Source of the DNA: a virus
Length of the DNA stretch: 45,349 nt
IMG/VR virus record: IMGVR_UViG_3300029911_000060
Span: 1-45,349 of that record
Reading direction: 5' to 3' (one strand)
In this document: positions 10,601 through 18,167 of the stretch, one piece after another
Numbering within the stretch: position 1 is the stretch's first letter
Layout: every line of letters starts with the position of its first letter
The notes under the pieces: generated by a model
Database searches by the model: none
Told to the model about the DNA's origin: nothing
The model's input: only the letters and a program-made list of their open reading frames with translations
Position numbers and translations under genes: made by a program

Positions 10601-11165
10601 GTTGGAGAGAGACTTCGTTACCCACGGCACCGGGAAGCGTTGTACCGAGGATGATTGAAGAGGATGAAGCTCCTGAGACAGTGAGACTGGCGAAAACCGG
10701 AATCTGAGGGGCCAAGTTCTCATTGGAGATGAGGGTATCGCCACGCAGGAAGTAGTAGGTTGCCACAAGGTTACTTCCTAGAGCAGGAATGTCTTGCAGA
10801 ACAAACGAACCAGTCGTACCATTCAAAGAAATTACTGTGGCTGGGACGCCGTCTACTGTTACCTGAATCTGTGTGGGGTCAGTGGTTACTGTGCCGGTAC
10901 CACCGCTGTTAACCACAGGGAAATAAGTTGTGGTAAAGGTGTTTGTTGTGCCGGTGACTTGGTCAGACAGATTCTCATTGACTGCTTGGGGATCAGCGAC
11001 TGCGGAGGAGCCACGAAACAGTTCCACATTGTTTTGAGTGAAGGACTGTTGACCCTCACCAATAATGACGGGGATACGAGCGGAACCGAACAGCGGCTGC
11101 CCGCCGCCTGAAATAATCACGCTTGTGTAAACTCCGGGGGGTGCATACGAACCAAACAACGCCAT
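7632..11165 (-). CDS. Tail sheath protein, enlarged
   Basis: 1177 aa, about twice the usual sheath length. The N-terminus (PPGVYTSVIISGG then PVIIGEG) and the C-terminal third (KADVIVPLS, SGEFMAAALAGL, GFSRLLIRYDD, then ITDYVRQQFRGDLKQFIGR near the end) are sheath-like; this protein forms the contractile outer tail. Between them sit repeated beta-rich inserts. One type occurs at about residues 74-140, 272-345 and 420-510 (pattern V.VNG.....VTL..IP......TYY). Another occurs at about 175-265 and 605-692 (pattern G..GN.V....S.G..DS). These would project from the sheath surface, perhaps as adhesion or decoration domains. The start at 11165 (MALFGSYAPPG) is secure. Confidence 0.9.
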   Translation of the reverse strand: MALFGSYAPPGVYTSVIISGGGQPLFGSARIPVIIGEGQQSFTQNNVELFRGSSAVADPQAVNENLSDQVTGTTNTFTTTYFPVVNSGGTGTVTTDPTQIQVTVDGVPATVISLNGTTGSFVLQDIPALGSNLVATYYFLRGDTLISNENLAPQIPVFASLTVSGASSSSIILGTTLPGAVGNEVSLQLVSTGPGVTDSLAVSGYGTNTIVINILKTDSTTRTVVDLHNLVEAGILTLSAGYLTATTPVGTGALSTLSTTHLTGGAGPNSNTQFQVHNLPIVDGTNGGVVTTSPAKVTVKVNGVAVAVSAVDGAAGLVTLVNPVPSTTSTFTITYFTNTYQNTYDLLPASNVASIVEVGLGPNRADFIQDVDYVLGTDSNGNPILNWGASTSTTVGTSNSADTTPFGPADIVTTLVDEHVYLQFAGTGNGNTAVFTLPDVPTDGSGLDNPTDNPNLIQVYVGTNPYLAYQAGAVKVARVNGASAQVTLYNIPSAGSYVYASYYRNTLNDHSYTLSVVNAAQSGQGTYTIANELGYILPVVANSTNTVAASNFATTGIVYPHAFSDAWDEPNAPNETITLTFNNDGSTTTPGVQASLITQGITFTATTTGTSGNSVTIAFTSVGSADSAAITGGGTNALTVDITTSGSATRTTAQIVALFGTYPPTTTGGGIITATGGSSSNAAIASLLHLAGGINPTSVPYTHSYAVTSSLGSSGSHGTGYLDQTYIDATTGFKVTIVNPADALGFGYTQLPSPQYAFAPADTLTFTTSQSTVRYTGSTYVPFGPAQPNNLIAIPGLTTSVVTTFGASTGDTAIVNTYNKSGSGPTVGEFYYVTFTVAKTAADMALQLFDNEADAYTVYGQPSVVNRLSLGVQFLVGNGANVFGCIQVPQQPGLNTASDADFISAIQSLTTNLPGYTKKADVIVPLSTSPTVHQFLSRQLITQATARYKGEGIGFVGYSQYTTSTQAITNAQGLANGRMIAIGNPVAGVQITNSQTGIAQEYAVSGEFMAAALAGLNVNPANDVATSLTLQDLVGFSRLLIRYDDATMNLMASQGLVMLTDNSGALSIRHYKSTDPSNPITSEPTCTTITDYVRQQFRGDLKQFIGRKLVSSLVNDITAVCNARLRSLVSNEIINGYKNLSVVPDPNDPTTVDVTVTFMPMFSLLYISVTFTVTTTL

Positions 11166-11222
11166 GAGGTGCTCCAGTCTAAAATGGACTTCAATCTGAG
11201 AAAACCAAAGTCCAAATTTTTC

Positions 11223-11753
11223 TTAGTTATTCTTGTTTAATGGAATTTTAGGCATTGATGTTGCTTCAACCTCTGCCAAACGTCCATCCTTTATAGGTTT
11301 TCCAAACACCTGTCCATTACTTTCAGTGATGGATAATGCTTGTGTCCCCGTTTCCTTGCGAAACTTATCACGAACCGCTTTACGTTCGTGAATTCGACCC
11401 CATCTTTCCTCTGCGGATCGACCAATCGCCACGTCCACACTCGCGCCCTTGTTCATAGTTTTCCCATGAACGATGGCAAAACCTTCAAGCTTCTTTGGGG
11501 CAGGTACACTACACAGAGGACATGGGTACGTTTTAGGTGCCTGTCCTGTTAAGTGCTCCACACTAAATGTGATCTTGCACGTCTCAGTCAAACAGTTGTA
11601 CACATAGTCTTCGCTAATCTCCGGCTCTTCGTAAGTCATAGCCTTTCCACAAACGGAGCAAGGAGGAACCGCTTTGTCCCACTTGGTTCCAAATGAAAGG
11701 TGCTCGTATTCAAAGTTGCAAGGTTCACAACGATATACTTTCTTAGTTGGCAT
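11223..11753 (-). CDS. FmdB-type zinc-ribbon protein
   Basis: 176 aa from ATG 11753, chosen over an upstream non-ATG start because AAGGAAGG sits about 6 nt before it. The N-terminus KKVYRCEPCNFEYEHL followed by CSVCGKAMTYEEPE is the FmdB-like zinc ribbon common next to phage structural genes. A second cysteine set (CLTETC ... CPLCSVP) follows, then a basic helical C-terminal region containing GRSAEERWGRIHERK. Probable role: a small zinc-binding accessory or assembly protein; no enzymatic activity is evident. Its start overlaps the end of the small HTH frame upstream (11743-11883), suggesting coupled translation. Confidence 0.75.
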   Translation of the reverse strand: MPTKKVYRCEPCNFEYEHLSFGTKWDKAVPPCSVCGKAMTYEEPEISEDYVYNCLTETCKITFSVEHLTGQAPKTYPCPLCSVPAPKKLEGFAIVHGKTMNKGASVDVAIGRSAEERWGRIHERKAVRDKFRKETGTQALSITESNGQVFGKPIKDGRLAEVEATSMPKIPLNKNN

Positions 11754-11883
11754 ACATGCCTTCCTTAAACTTGATATGGCGACGGACAAATGTCATCGAC
11801 ATATTTATTTGCTCTGCTATAGCTGAAAGTGAAAGTCCACTTGCGTGTAGACTTTTTGCTTGGTCTCTCTTGAAAAATTTCAC
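11743..11883 (-). CDS. 46-aa helix-turn-helix peptide, possible remnant
   Basis: GTG-started frame immediately after, and in frame with, the TGA that ends the upstream 541-aa gene (TGA-CCT-GTG). It encodes FKRDQAKSLHASGLSLSAIA followed by EQINMSMTFVRRHIK, a recruitment-type helix-turn-helix of the sort found in resolvases and at the C-termini of homing endonucleases. No clear ribosome-binding site precedes it, so it could be translated by re-initiation or read-through, or be the debris of a homing endonuclease. It overlaps the FmdB gene start by 11 nt. Confidence 0.5.
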   Translation of the reverse strand: MKFFKRDQAKSLHASGLSLSAIAEQINMSMTFVRRHIKFKEGMYAN

Positions 11884-11886
11884 AGG

Positions 11887-13512
11887 TCACGAGTAGTGGT
11901 TAATAAATTGAAATCGCGTAGAGCCAAGTGCCGAAACCCGAGGCGTCATCTCCAGTTTCCCTTGGAAATCAGGAATAGCCGCTGTATCGCTAATCTCGAA
12001 AGAGGTCACTCGGGTCACTTTGGGTATAAAAACCTTCCAATCAGCCGAAGCTGAAATGGAAACGCTATAAACAAACATAGGTGCAGTTCCTGACATGTCA
12101 CGTTGCTGACCACGATACGACCGCCGCGCCTCAAAAATAGTAATGCCATCAGCTTCCATATTCTGCCGACGCATAATCAAAAGCTGCTGCTTGAGCAACT
12201 CACTTAAATCAGAGGATGTCTGAAGGTCATTAGAACGAAAGTCTAGTGTGAAATCCAAGTTCTCCTTGGAGCCATAAACCTCATATGTCTCAGTTGTAGT
12301 TGGACTCACGATGAGGGCTGCTTGGTCACCGGCCACAACAGCGTCTCCCATGGCAACGGCTAGTCCGGGAAAAGCATCAACACGTTGTTGAGTGCTGGGG
12401 TCGAGATAATATTGAAGAGTTCCTTGCAGGTCTGTGTATGTTTGCCAGAACCCATTGATGGCGAACTTCTTTCCTCGACAGGTGGTTTGACCTGCGTCGA
12501 TACGAACCTCCCAACGAACCCACTCACCGGGTTTGAGGAGTTGGGGCAGCGTTACCGTGCCATCGGCGTTGACCGTTGCATCGTACCAGTCACCCTCAGT
12601 TGTATGGATGAACACTTGTCCGGGGGCTAGACTTTCGTTAGGGCCGACACCAAGATGAAGGATATTCTCTGGGTTGGTACCTGATACAGTTGAGGGGTCA
12701 ACCTTCTGAACAATGTTCGCCGTGATGGTGCTCCCCGCTGGGCTCCACTGACCTAACTGAATGAACCCTTTTCCGAAATACTGCCAATCCCTGTTTTTTT
12801 GAAGCTGATAATTGTCTTGATCGAACAATGTGAAAGACACCCACTGGCCGGGAATGTTGGCTACTTCCGCACCTCCCAATGTGCTTTGAATAATCACCTC
12901 TGAACTGGCTCGTTGGTACCAAAAATCTGTCATAGGAACAAGAGGGGTATCGTCGGCATAATAGAGTTGAAGGGTTTGAGTCGGGACGGTAAGAATGACA
13001 TAATTTACAAACCCTTCGATGGCGACGGTGTCCCCTGTTGCCAAATCTTTGGCGGTGAGAGTGGTACCGTCAATGCCACTTTTCAGGTAAGCGATAGAGC
13101 CGACTGCATTGTAATATTTGCCTTCAACCCAGCGGAACTTATGGATCGTTAAATCAACATCGTTGGTCTTTTCATTCACCGCATTGACGTTGAAATAGTA
13201 GACTCCGGAGACCGGGGTTTGCCCCGTGACATCCGTTTCCTTAATCCACTCAATGAAGGTACCTTCTTTGTTTTCAACCTTGGCAACAAGGGCTCTACCA
13301 TACTGATTACAAACAAAATAATCGGGGCTGAGTCTATTACCGGAGGTGCTAACATCACGAACAGTAATCTGCACATCGCGATACTGAATCATGTTGTTAG
13401 ATTGGAATGTAACTTCACCGAGGGATTGATTAAACCTTGGATTTCGAGATACAGAGTCCCGAATAACACGCATGAGGTACGATACGAGGTTAGCCCCAGT
13501 TAAATCGAGCAT
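11887..13512 (-). CDS. Large virion or baseplate-type protein
   Basis: 541 aa from ATG 13512; a GTG at 13521 is possible, but AAGGGG is placed correctly for the ATG. It is beta-rich with repeated short strand/turn blocks: VQITVRDVSTSGNRLSPDYF near the N-terminus, GEWVRWEVRIDAGQTTCRG in the middle, and VYSVSISASADWKVFIPKV near the C-terminus. Helical DLSELLKQQLLIMRRQNME lies at about residue 440. It is surrounded by tail genes, so a baseplate or head-tail connector role is likely. I do not recognise the family. Confidence 0.6.
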   Translation of the reverse strand: MLDLTGANLVSYLMRVIRDSVSRNPRFNQSLGEVTFQSNNMIQYRDVQITVRDVSTSGNRLSPDYFVCNQYGRALVAKVENKEGTFIEWIKETDVTGQTPVSGVYYFNVNAVNEKTNDVDLTIHKFRWVEGKYYNAVGSIAYLKSGIDGTTLTAKDLATGDTVAIEGFVNYVILTVPTQTLQLYYADDTPLVPMTDFWYQRASSEVIIQSTLGGAEVANIPGQWVSFTLFDQDNYQLQKNRDWQYFGKGFIQLGQWSPAGSTITANIVQKVDPSTVSGTNPENILHLGVGPNESLAPGQVFIHTTEGDWYDATVNADGTVTLPQLLKPGEWVRWEVRIDAGQTTCRGKKFAINGFWQTYTDLQGTLQYYLDPSTQQRVDAFPGLAVAMGDAVVAGDQAALIVSPTTTETYEVYGSKENLDFTLDFRSNDLQTSSDLSELLKQQLLIMRRQNMEADGITIFEARRSYRGQQRDMSGTAPMFVYSVSISASADWKVFIPKVTRVTSFEISDTAAIPDFQGKLEMTPRVSALGSTRFQFINHYS

Positions 13513-13961
13513 CTTGTCCACCCCTTGTGCTGTTTACGACTTCCATGATAGGTTGAATTCATGTGAGAAGCATTTAGCCCCTGTTCCAGACAAAATGCCT
13601 TCAAGTTAGTAATGACAACTGTGCCCCCCGTCGGGGACAGAAATTCATAAGTCTTAGAGTTTGCATTTTGTATCTTTTGTCCCAAAGTCAAGTTGTAACC
13701 TAACTCTCGGCGGTACGACTGAAACTGTTGGATGAACCCCTTCTCCATCTTATTTAGTTCGTCTTCACTTATAGCTTGAATTAGTTGCTCTACTTCAAAC
13801 GCCTCTGAACCATACTTACGTATGGCTGCACCCAGATAAGGACACCCGCCACCCATCTTAGCAAACCAAAGATGCTGTGCCCACCGCACGTCAACTGGAC
13901 GCACAGTCTTCCCGATGTAGACCTTACCATTTAGCTTATTGGTGACTTTGTATATGAACAC
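13500..13961 (-). CDS. GIY-YIG homing endonuclease with NUMOD-like C-terminus
   Basis: 153 aa, GTG start at 13961 with GAGG 6 nt upstream. The GIY-YIG core is at the N-terminus: FIYKVTNKLNGKVYIGKT (GIY equivalent IYK, YIG present), a conserved Arg in VDVRWAQHL, and the Glu-containing segment ELNKMEKGFIQQF. The C-terminal 40 residues (NLKAFCLEQGLNASHMN ... HKGWT) match a NUMOD-type DNA-binding module. Such enzymes cut unmodified alleles to spread. The free-standing gene is wedged into the structural operon and overlaps the next gene by 13 nt. Confidence 0.85.
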   Translation of the reverse strand: MFIYKVTNKLNGKVYIGKTVRPVDVRWAQHLWFAKMGGGCPYLGAAIRKYGSEAFEVEQLIQAISEDELNKMEKGFIQQFQSYRRELGYNLTLGQKIQNANSKTYEFLSPTGGTVVITNLKAFCLEQGLNASHMNSTYHGSRKQHKGWTRCSI

Positions 13962-13993
13962 AGACGCCTCTACCCTAGAGGAGGAAAGTTAAG

Positions 13994-14359
13994 TTACCAC
14001 GTATCCCAGTCAGGAATCTCTACAGTCTGTCCAGAAAGCTTGTGCGTACTATCGGAGAGGAACTGAATCTTCCCATCTGTTACAAAACTGTGGCACACCT
14101 TGCATTTGAAACCAGAGGGATGATCCGGGTGCTCCGCGTCATAGGTACACCAGCAGCTATTGGTAACACCATTCGGAGCATAATGTCCCGAACGCACCAA
14201 AATACTGGGGGTGAAAGTAGGAGCATCCACGCTCCCATTCCACCCCCATACAGGGTGATCCCCGCTTACACTTACACCATGGCACTCCTCACAACCGGGG
14301 CAACAAAAAGCGAGAATGCCGCCTTCTATTGTGCGGAGTTTTTTGCCCAAGGCACCCAT
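13994..14359 (-). CDS. DUF6527-like protein
   Basis: 121 aa. The order of motifs fits the DUF6527 family as I know it: GGILAFCCPGCEECHGVSV, WGWNGSVDAPTFTPSILV, then KCKVCHSFVTDGKIQFLSD, HKLSGQTVEIPDW. The cysteines and histidines probably bind zinc. The family is common in phages and its function is unknown. Its ATG directly follows the stop of the upstream gene (14360), so the two are likely co-translated. Confidence 0.75.
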   Translation of the reverse strand: MGALGKKLRTIEGGILAFCCPGCEECHGVSVSGDHPVWGWNGSVDAPTFTPSILVRSGHYAPNGVTNSCWCTYDAEHPDHPSGFKCKVCHSFVTDGKIQFLSDSTHKLSGQTVEIPDWDTW

Positions 14360-14953
14360 TTACCAGCCACCGCCACCGTCATTTTTCTGATAGTCGGTAA
14401 TCTGGTCGCCAGCACCATAACGCTCAGGCCCGTCAACAATCTTGACAGGCAGAGCACCGTAATCGACACCCGGAGGTGGAGGCGGTACCGTCTGTGTTAT
14501 CGGGCTAGTCCACTGATGAATGGAACGGCGAACGTCATTGAGAGATACAATGGGTTGAACCGATGGGTACCATACATTGTAAATCTCAATCTCATCTGGG
14601 TTAACATAGTTCTGAATCATCCACTCGGAACCATCATGAGATTGAAAGCGGGAGCCGGGAATCATATACGCAAAGAAAATCTCATCCCCTTCAATCGGAG
14701 ATAGCGGGTTGGGGAGTTGCATAGTGCCGGGATTCGGCTTGAACTGGACAAACGTGGAAGAACGAGAGTCTGACGGGTCGCCAACAATCGCTTGAAGTGT
14801 AGAGTCAGAGTTTACTTCTTCGTCTTCACACAGGATGCGTGCAGTCTTAGCCAAATTTTCAATCATCGAAGCGGTAGCGGTCATAGGTTTTGTTCCTTCA
14901 TTTTCCACAAGCTCTAAATCCCAAGGTGTGACTGATACAGGGGCCGTATTCAT
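14360..14953 (-). CDS. Unassigned structural-module protein
   Basis: 197 aa from ATG 14953 (a TTG at 14986 would add 11 residues; neither start has a good ribosome-binding site). The N-terminal half is helical. The C-terminal half is beta/loop-rich with a Pro run (QTVPPPPPGVDYG) and ends in Gly residues (KNDGGGGW). EDEIFFAYMIPGSRF-type strands in the middle suggest a small beta domain. It lies between virion proteins and is probably a minor tail or connector component. No family recognised. Confidence 0.55.
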   Translation of the reverse strand: MNTAPVSVTPWDLELVENEGTKPMTATASMIENLAKTARILCEDEEVNSDSTLQAIVGDPSDSRSSTFVQFKPNPGTMQLPNPLSPIEGDEIFFAYMIPGSRFQSHDGSEWMIQNYVNPDEIEIYNVWYPSVQPIVSLNDVRRSIHQWTSPITQTVPPPPPGVDYGALPVKIVDGPERYGAGDQITDYQKNDGGGGW

Positions 14954-15042
14954 ACTTCTTAGCTTTGTCGGAGTGGAAATCGACAAACGCCGTGCTGGGA
15001 TACTTCCTGTAGTAGGGAGTCATAGTTGAGAAATTCTAGGGG

Positions 15043-16344
15043 TCACGACATTATACGTCCGAACGTTACCGTCCGACCAATTGGAATCTCGGCCTGATTC
15101 TCCCATACAGGTTTACCCGGCTGAACACGGGCGTCATAAAGGGGTTCCCCGTTTCCATTAAGGTTATTAGGGTCAAGACCTTGGAATGGATTTCTATTCA
15201 CAACAGGGTCGTACAAAGTAGGTAAGCCTGTATTGAGAGGGATAAGGTATCGGGTGTCGCCCCATTTCAGCAATTCAGTGTTAAAATCCTGCTGCAAGAG
15301 GATGCCACGAGGGGACTTATACGTGACACTATGCACCACCATCCGGTCGCCCGTGCGACGAATGATAAGATCACCATCCTGAATAATAGGAGTTCGAGTC
15401 AAATAGCTTTTGCTATCACGAGTCGCTTTGATACCGCCGCCCTCATCTAGCTCACGAGTGATAGCGGAATCTGGTGGAACATAAAGAAGGTCATACGGCC
15501 CGTAGTAGCCGCCAACAATACCGACCTCAAAACAAATCGGGCATCCTGTCCGGGCTGCTCCCAAGCCAGTCTCGGGACCACGGCAACCACACAACTCACC
15601 GCGAGTTTTGCGGAACATCACATACGCTGGCTCACCAACCTGCTCGAATAACCACTCGTTGCGGCGTACCATCTCCGCATACTCCCACGTTATTTCATCA
15701 ACCTCTTGACTGTTGACCACCTTGGAGCCGGGGATTCCGGGTTTATGAAGCTCCCCAGTGGCACCTACCGGAACTATGGTGTAAAACGTACGAACCATTC
15801 CGCTGTAAATGTCCACATAATTAGCCAGCTTGTTGTAGACAACTTGGAAGGTTTGAATTCCTGAATAATCTGTCCGCCAGACAACGTCTGTGCTCACCGG
15901 AGCCAAGTCTGAGACGTAACCTCCCGGCTTGAGTTCATTGTCGGCCTGAAGCCAGACGGTTCGGTCGAGCCCTTGCACTTGCACCGGAGTGACGATGGTC
16001 GTCCCATCCAAAATCACCTGAACATCCTGAGGGTTGTTAGAGACATACGGACGGCCTTTATCCACGTCGGCGTAGGGGATGTCAGGAATCTGAAACACCC
16101 ATTTACCCAACGTGCCTTTATCCCGCCAATCAGAATCCTGCACAGTGTAGGTGACCTGCTGTAGAGTCACTTGGTCGCGGTAGAAATGACCTGACCATGG
16201 GGCAGCGTTCAGCTTCACCCAGTTCACCGGGTAGTCAAAAGCTCGATAGATGTTGTAACCTTTCGTGGCTTTCTCATCATCCATCCACCAAAGGTCACGG
16301 GAGCCAATATACGAACTGTTCATTACAAGAAGCTGTTGAATCAT
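15043..16344 (-). CDS. Virion-associated protein with Cys cluster
   Basis: 433 aa. It begins MIQQLLVMNSSYIGSRDLWW and contains a mostly beta N-terminal region, then at about residues 255-275 a cysteine cluster (LCGCRGPETG ... TGCPICFEVG) that could bind zinc. After this come GYYGPYDLLYVPPDSA and a strand-rich region with GDLIIRRTGDRMVVHSV. Its context (flanked by large tail-type proteins, same strand) suggests a baseplate or connector component. The overall layout matches conserved hypothetical structural proteins of large phages, but no named family is recognised. Confidence 0.6.
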   Translation of the reverse strand: MIQQLLVMNSSYIGSRDLWWMDDEKATKGYNIYRAFDYPVNWVKLNAAPWSGHFYRDQVTLQQVTYTVQDSDWRDKGTLGKWVFQIPDIPYADVDKGRPYVSNNPQDVQVILDGTTIVTPVQVQGLDRTVWLQADNELKPGGYVSDLAPVSTDVVWRTDYSGIQTFQVVYNKLANYVDIYSGMVRTFYTIVPVGATGELHKPGIPGSKVVNSQEVDEITWEYAEMVRRNEWLFEQVGEPAYVMFRKTRGELCGCRGPETGLGAARTGCPICFEVGIVGGYYGPYDLLYVPPDSAITRELDEGGGIKATRDSKSYLTRTPIIQDGDLIIRRTGDRMVVHSVTYKSPRGILLQQDFNTELLKWGDTRYLIPLNTGLPTLYDPVVNRNPFQGLDPNNLNGNGEPLYDARVQPGKPVWENQAEIPIGRTVTFGRIMS

Positions 16345-16388
16345 AATTCTTCACACCTAAATAAAGGTGAAAATTTTCGTTTTGAAGT

Positions 16389-17384
16389 CTAGCAACCACT
16401 ACTGCTGACAAACGCAGAAACTAAAGGAGGGATAAGAATAGCTAACCAAGCTAAAGCGCCTAGCAACCATCTCTGTTGTCTGAGACCCGCACTGAACGGT
16501 CTGTTAGCCGTGATGAGAGGAGCCCACTCATTAAACTCCTGTTGATATGTCTGTCCAAGGGATTGATACAAGTTGGCCTTGTTGATGTCGAGAGACACGC
16601 CGTTCAGACTGTAGCTGAACTCGTCAGCAGCCCAACGTGCGCCTTCCTTGAGTAAGCAAGATGATGCTGCCCCAATAGCCGCACACCGACCCCAGTCAAT
16701 TGGAATAGTATCGAGTGTCCAATTCCAGTAGTTTTTGATGTTCCACGTATTCAGTTTAGAAATGGAAATGTCAAGCATTCGAAGAATAGTGGAATCAAGC
16801 CAGATGTACCCCACGCGAGTAGTGTACCCGGCGACGACCTTACCCGGCGTCGGCGGACGAAAGTGGTAATTGCGGTCGGGGTTTTCATCGGAGATGAGTT
16901 CCCGAACGTACATAATGGCCGGGGCGTATTTGTTTGTCGTGATGGGAGCTTGGGCAATAATGGAAGAAGGGGCTTCAAAAGAGTTCGATGCCGGGTCCAC
17001 GTTTTGGACGACAAAGTCTTCAAATGCCTGATTCTCTGGCTGATCCTTATATTGAGTTAGATACCAAACCAGCCGATACACACCATTCCACATCGTAGGG
17101 ATGGTAATATTGACCCAATAAGCCCCCTGAGAGGCTCTGGAGGGCACCATTCGGGGCTGACCCACCAAGACAGCGTTCTGAGGTGTGTACGTAGGCTGTA
17201 GGAGGTTCTGAGGCTGTAGAGTGTCGTACTCATACGCCCCACGAACCTTGACAGGAATTTGAGATGATACCTGAAATATGCTGTAAGTAATCAGGGCTGG
17301 GTCTATAAGGGCTCCGCTAATGTCCCTAACTAAAAAGTTCAGGTCGCCTGAGCCTAAAGTTTTTCCCTGTGTAAGTGTAACCAT
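16389..17384 (-). CDS. Structural protein with C-terminal membrane segment
   Basis: 331 aa, ATG preceded by AGGGGAA. The N-terminal 130 residues look like a beta-sandwich (GDLNFLVRDISGALIDPALI ... GVYRLVWYLTQYKD). A middle region contains GYIWLDSTILRMLDISISKL and a helical segment. The C-terminus (RWLLGALAWLAILIPPLVSAF) is a strong transmembrane helix, unusual for a tail protein unless it contacts the host membrane or acts late. It is the first gene of the structural run in transcription order. Function unassigned. Confidence 0.6.
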   Translation of the reverse strand: MVTLTQGKTLGSGDLNFLVRDISGALIDPALITYSIFQVSSQIPVKVRGAYEYDTLQPQNLLQPTYTPQNAVLVGQPRMVPSRASQGAYWVNITIPTMWNGVYRLVWYLTQYKDQPENQAFEDFVVQNVDPASNSFEAPSSIIAQAPITTNKYAPAIMYVRELISDENPDRNYHFRPPTPGKVVAGYTTRVGYIWLDSTILRMLDISISKLNTWNIKNYWNWTLDTIPIDWGRCAAIGAASSCLLKEGARWAADEFSYSLNGVSLDINKANLYQSLGQTYQQEFNEWAPLITANRPFSAGLRQQRWLLGALAWLAILIPPLVSAFVSSSGC

Positions 17385-17448
17385 GCGAAGTATTCCCCTC
17401 TTCTAAGAACCCGGTAGCGTAATTCTTGAAAAGAAGGAATTTTTTCAC

Positions 17449-17877
17449 TTAGTCGTCGGCTTCTGCCAGCCATGTTTCTATATTGGCATCCATCTCAGCC
17501 ATCAGCCGGTCATGTTCAGCCGCATCCTCCGGGTGTTCCAGACGCCACTTAGCTTCTGATTCTTCCATGTTCTTCCTGCACAATTCATTGTGAACTGTAA
17601 TCTCTTCTGGAGTGGGGTGCCGCCCGTCAATCTTCAGCTTGGAACAACAGTTAATGCATACCGGAGCACCGAATATAACGTGGCTGGTATATGCCTCATA
17701 TCCAAATTGGTCATGACCAGCGTAGGCGCAATGCACCTTATTCCATACCCTACAGATGGCCCGTTTAACCCAATCAGGAGCCCATCGCAGGGCACCATGT
17801 TCCATCCCATAGCCCATTGCACCGTTGCCGATAAATACAAGCCCCATGTCATCGAGTAGCTTGCAGTGTGTCTTCAT
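17449..17877 (-). CDS. Hypothetical Cys/His-rich phage protein
   Basis: 142 aa. The N-terminal half contains a Gly/Met-rich stretch and a possible metal site (HCAYAGHDQFGYEAY ... CINCCSKL). The C-terminal half is a charged helix (ITVHNELCRKNMEESEAKWR onward) with an acidic end. It starts in an ATGA overlap with the upstream gene, indicating coupled translation. No family recognised. Confidence 0.6.
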   Translation of the reverse strand: MKTHCKLLDDMGLVFIGNGAMGYGMEHGALRWAPDWVKRAICRVWNKVHCAYAGHDQFGYEAYTSHVIFGAPVCINCCSKLKIDGRHPTPEEITVHNELCRKNMEESEAKWRLEHPEDAAEHDRLMAEMDANIETWLAEADD

Positions 17878-18167
17878 GACAAACCAAGTTTCTGCTTAAG
17901 AGCATCTAGGATAAAATTAGCGACCGCGATTTCGCCTACGGCTTTCTTGCTGGTTTCATTCTTGGCATGAATTTCAATAGCTGCGATTTCAATACCGCGA
18001 GGAGCCGCAACTGTCTTGGCTGCGTCAAGAACATTGAAGGCATAGTTCACTGCCTTGAGCCCACCCCCAATATAAGGAGCCATGGGAGCCAACTCAGGGT
18101 TGGCCTTAAACAGCTTGCGAAGTGTTGCAACCGAGGGGGCTTTTGAATTGATTGGCGTATAGCTCAT
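17874..18167 (-). CDS. Small helical hypothetical protein
   Basis: 97 aa, ATG 18167 with GAGGA 7 nt upstream. It is Ala/Lys-rich and helical, with PYIGGGLKAVNYAFNVLDAA and IEIAAIEIHAKNETSKKAV segments. It overlaps both neighbours by 4 nt and so belongs to a tight three-gene cassette with the MazG-like gene upstream. Function unknown. Confidence 0.6.
   Translation of the reverse strand: MSYTPINSKAPSVATLRKLFKANPELAPMAPYIGGGLKAVNYAFNVLDAAKTVAAPRGIEIAAIEIHAKNETSKKAVGEIAVANFILDALKQKLGLS

Noticed and set aside
5692-17384. Genome-wide TAG recoding in late genes
   Set aside because: The large structural frames are fully open and end in normal stops; none is interrupted by in-frame TAG, so complete recoding is not supported in this window.
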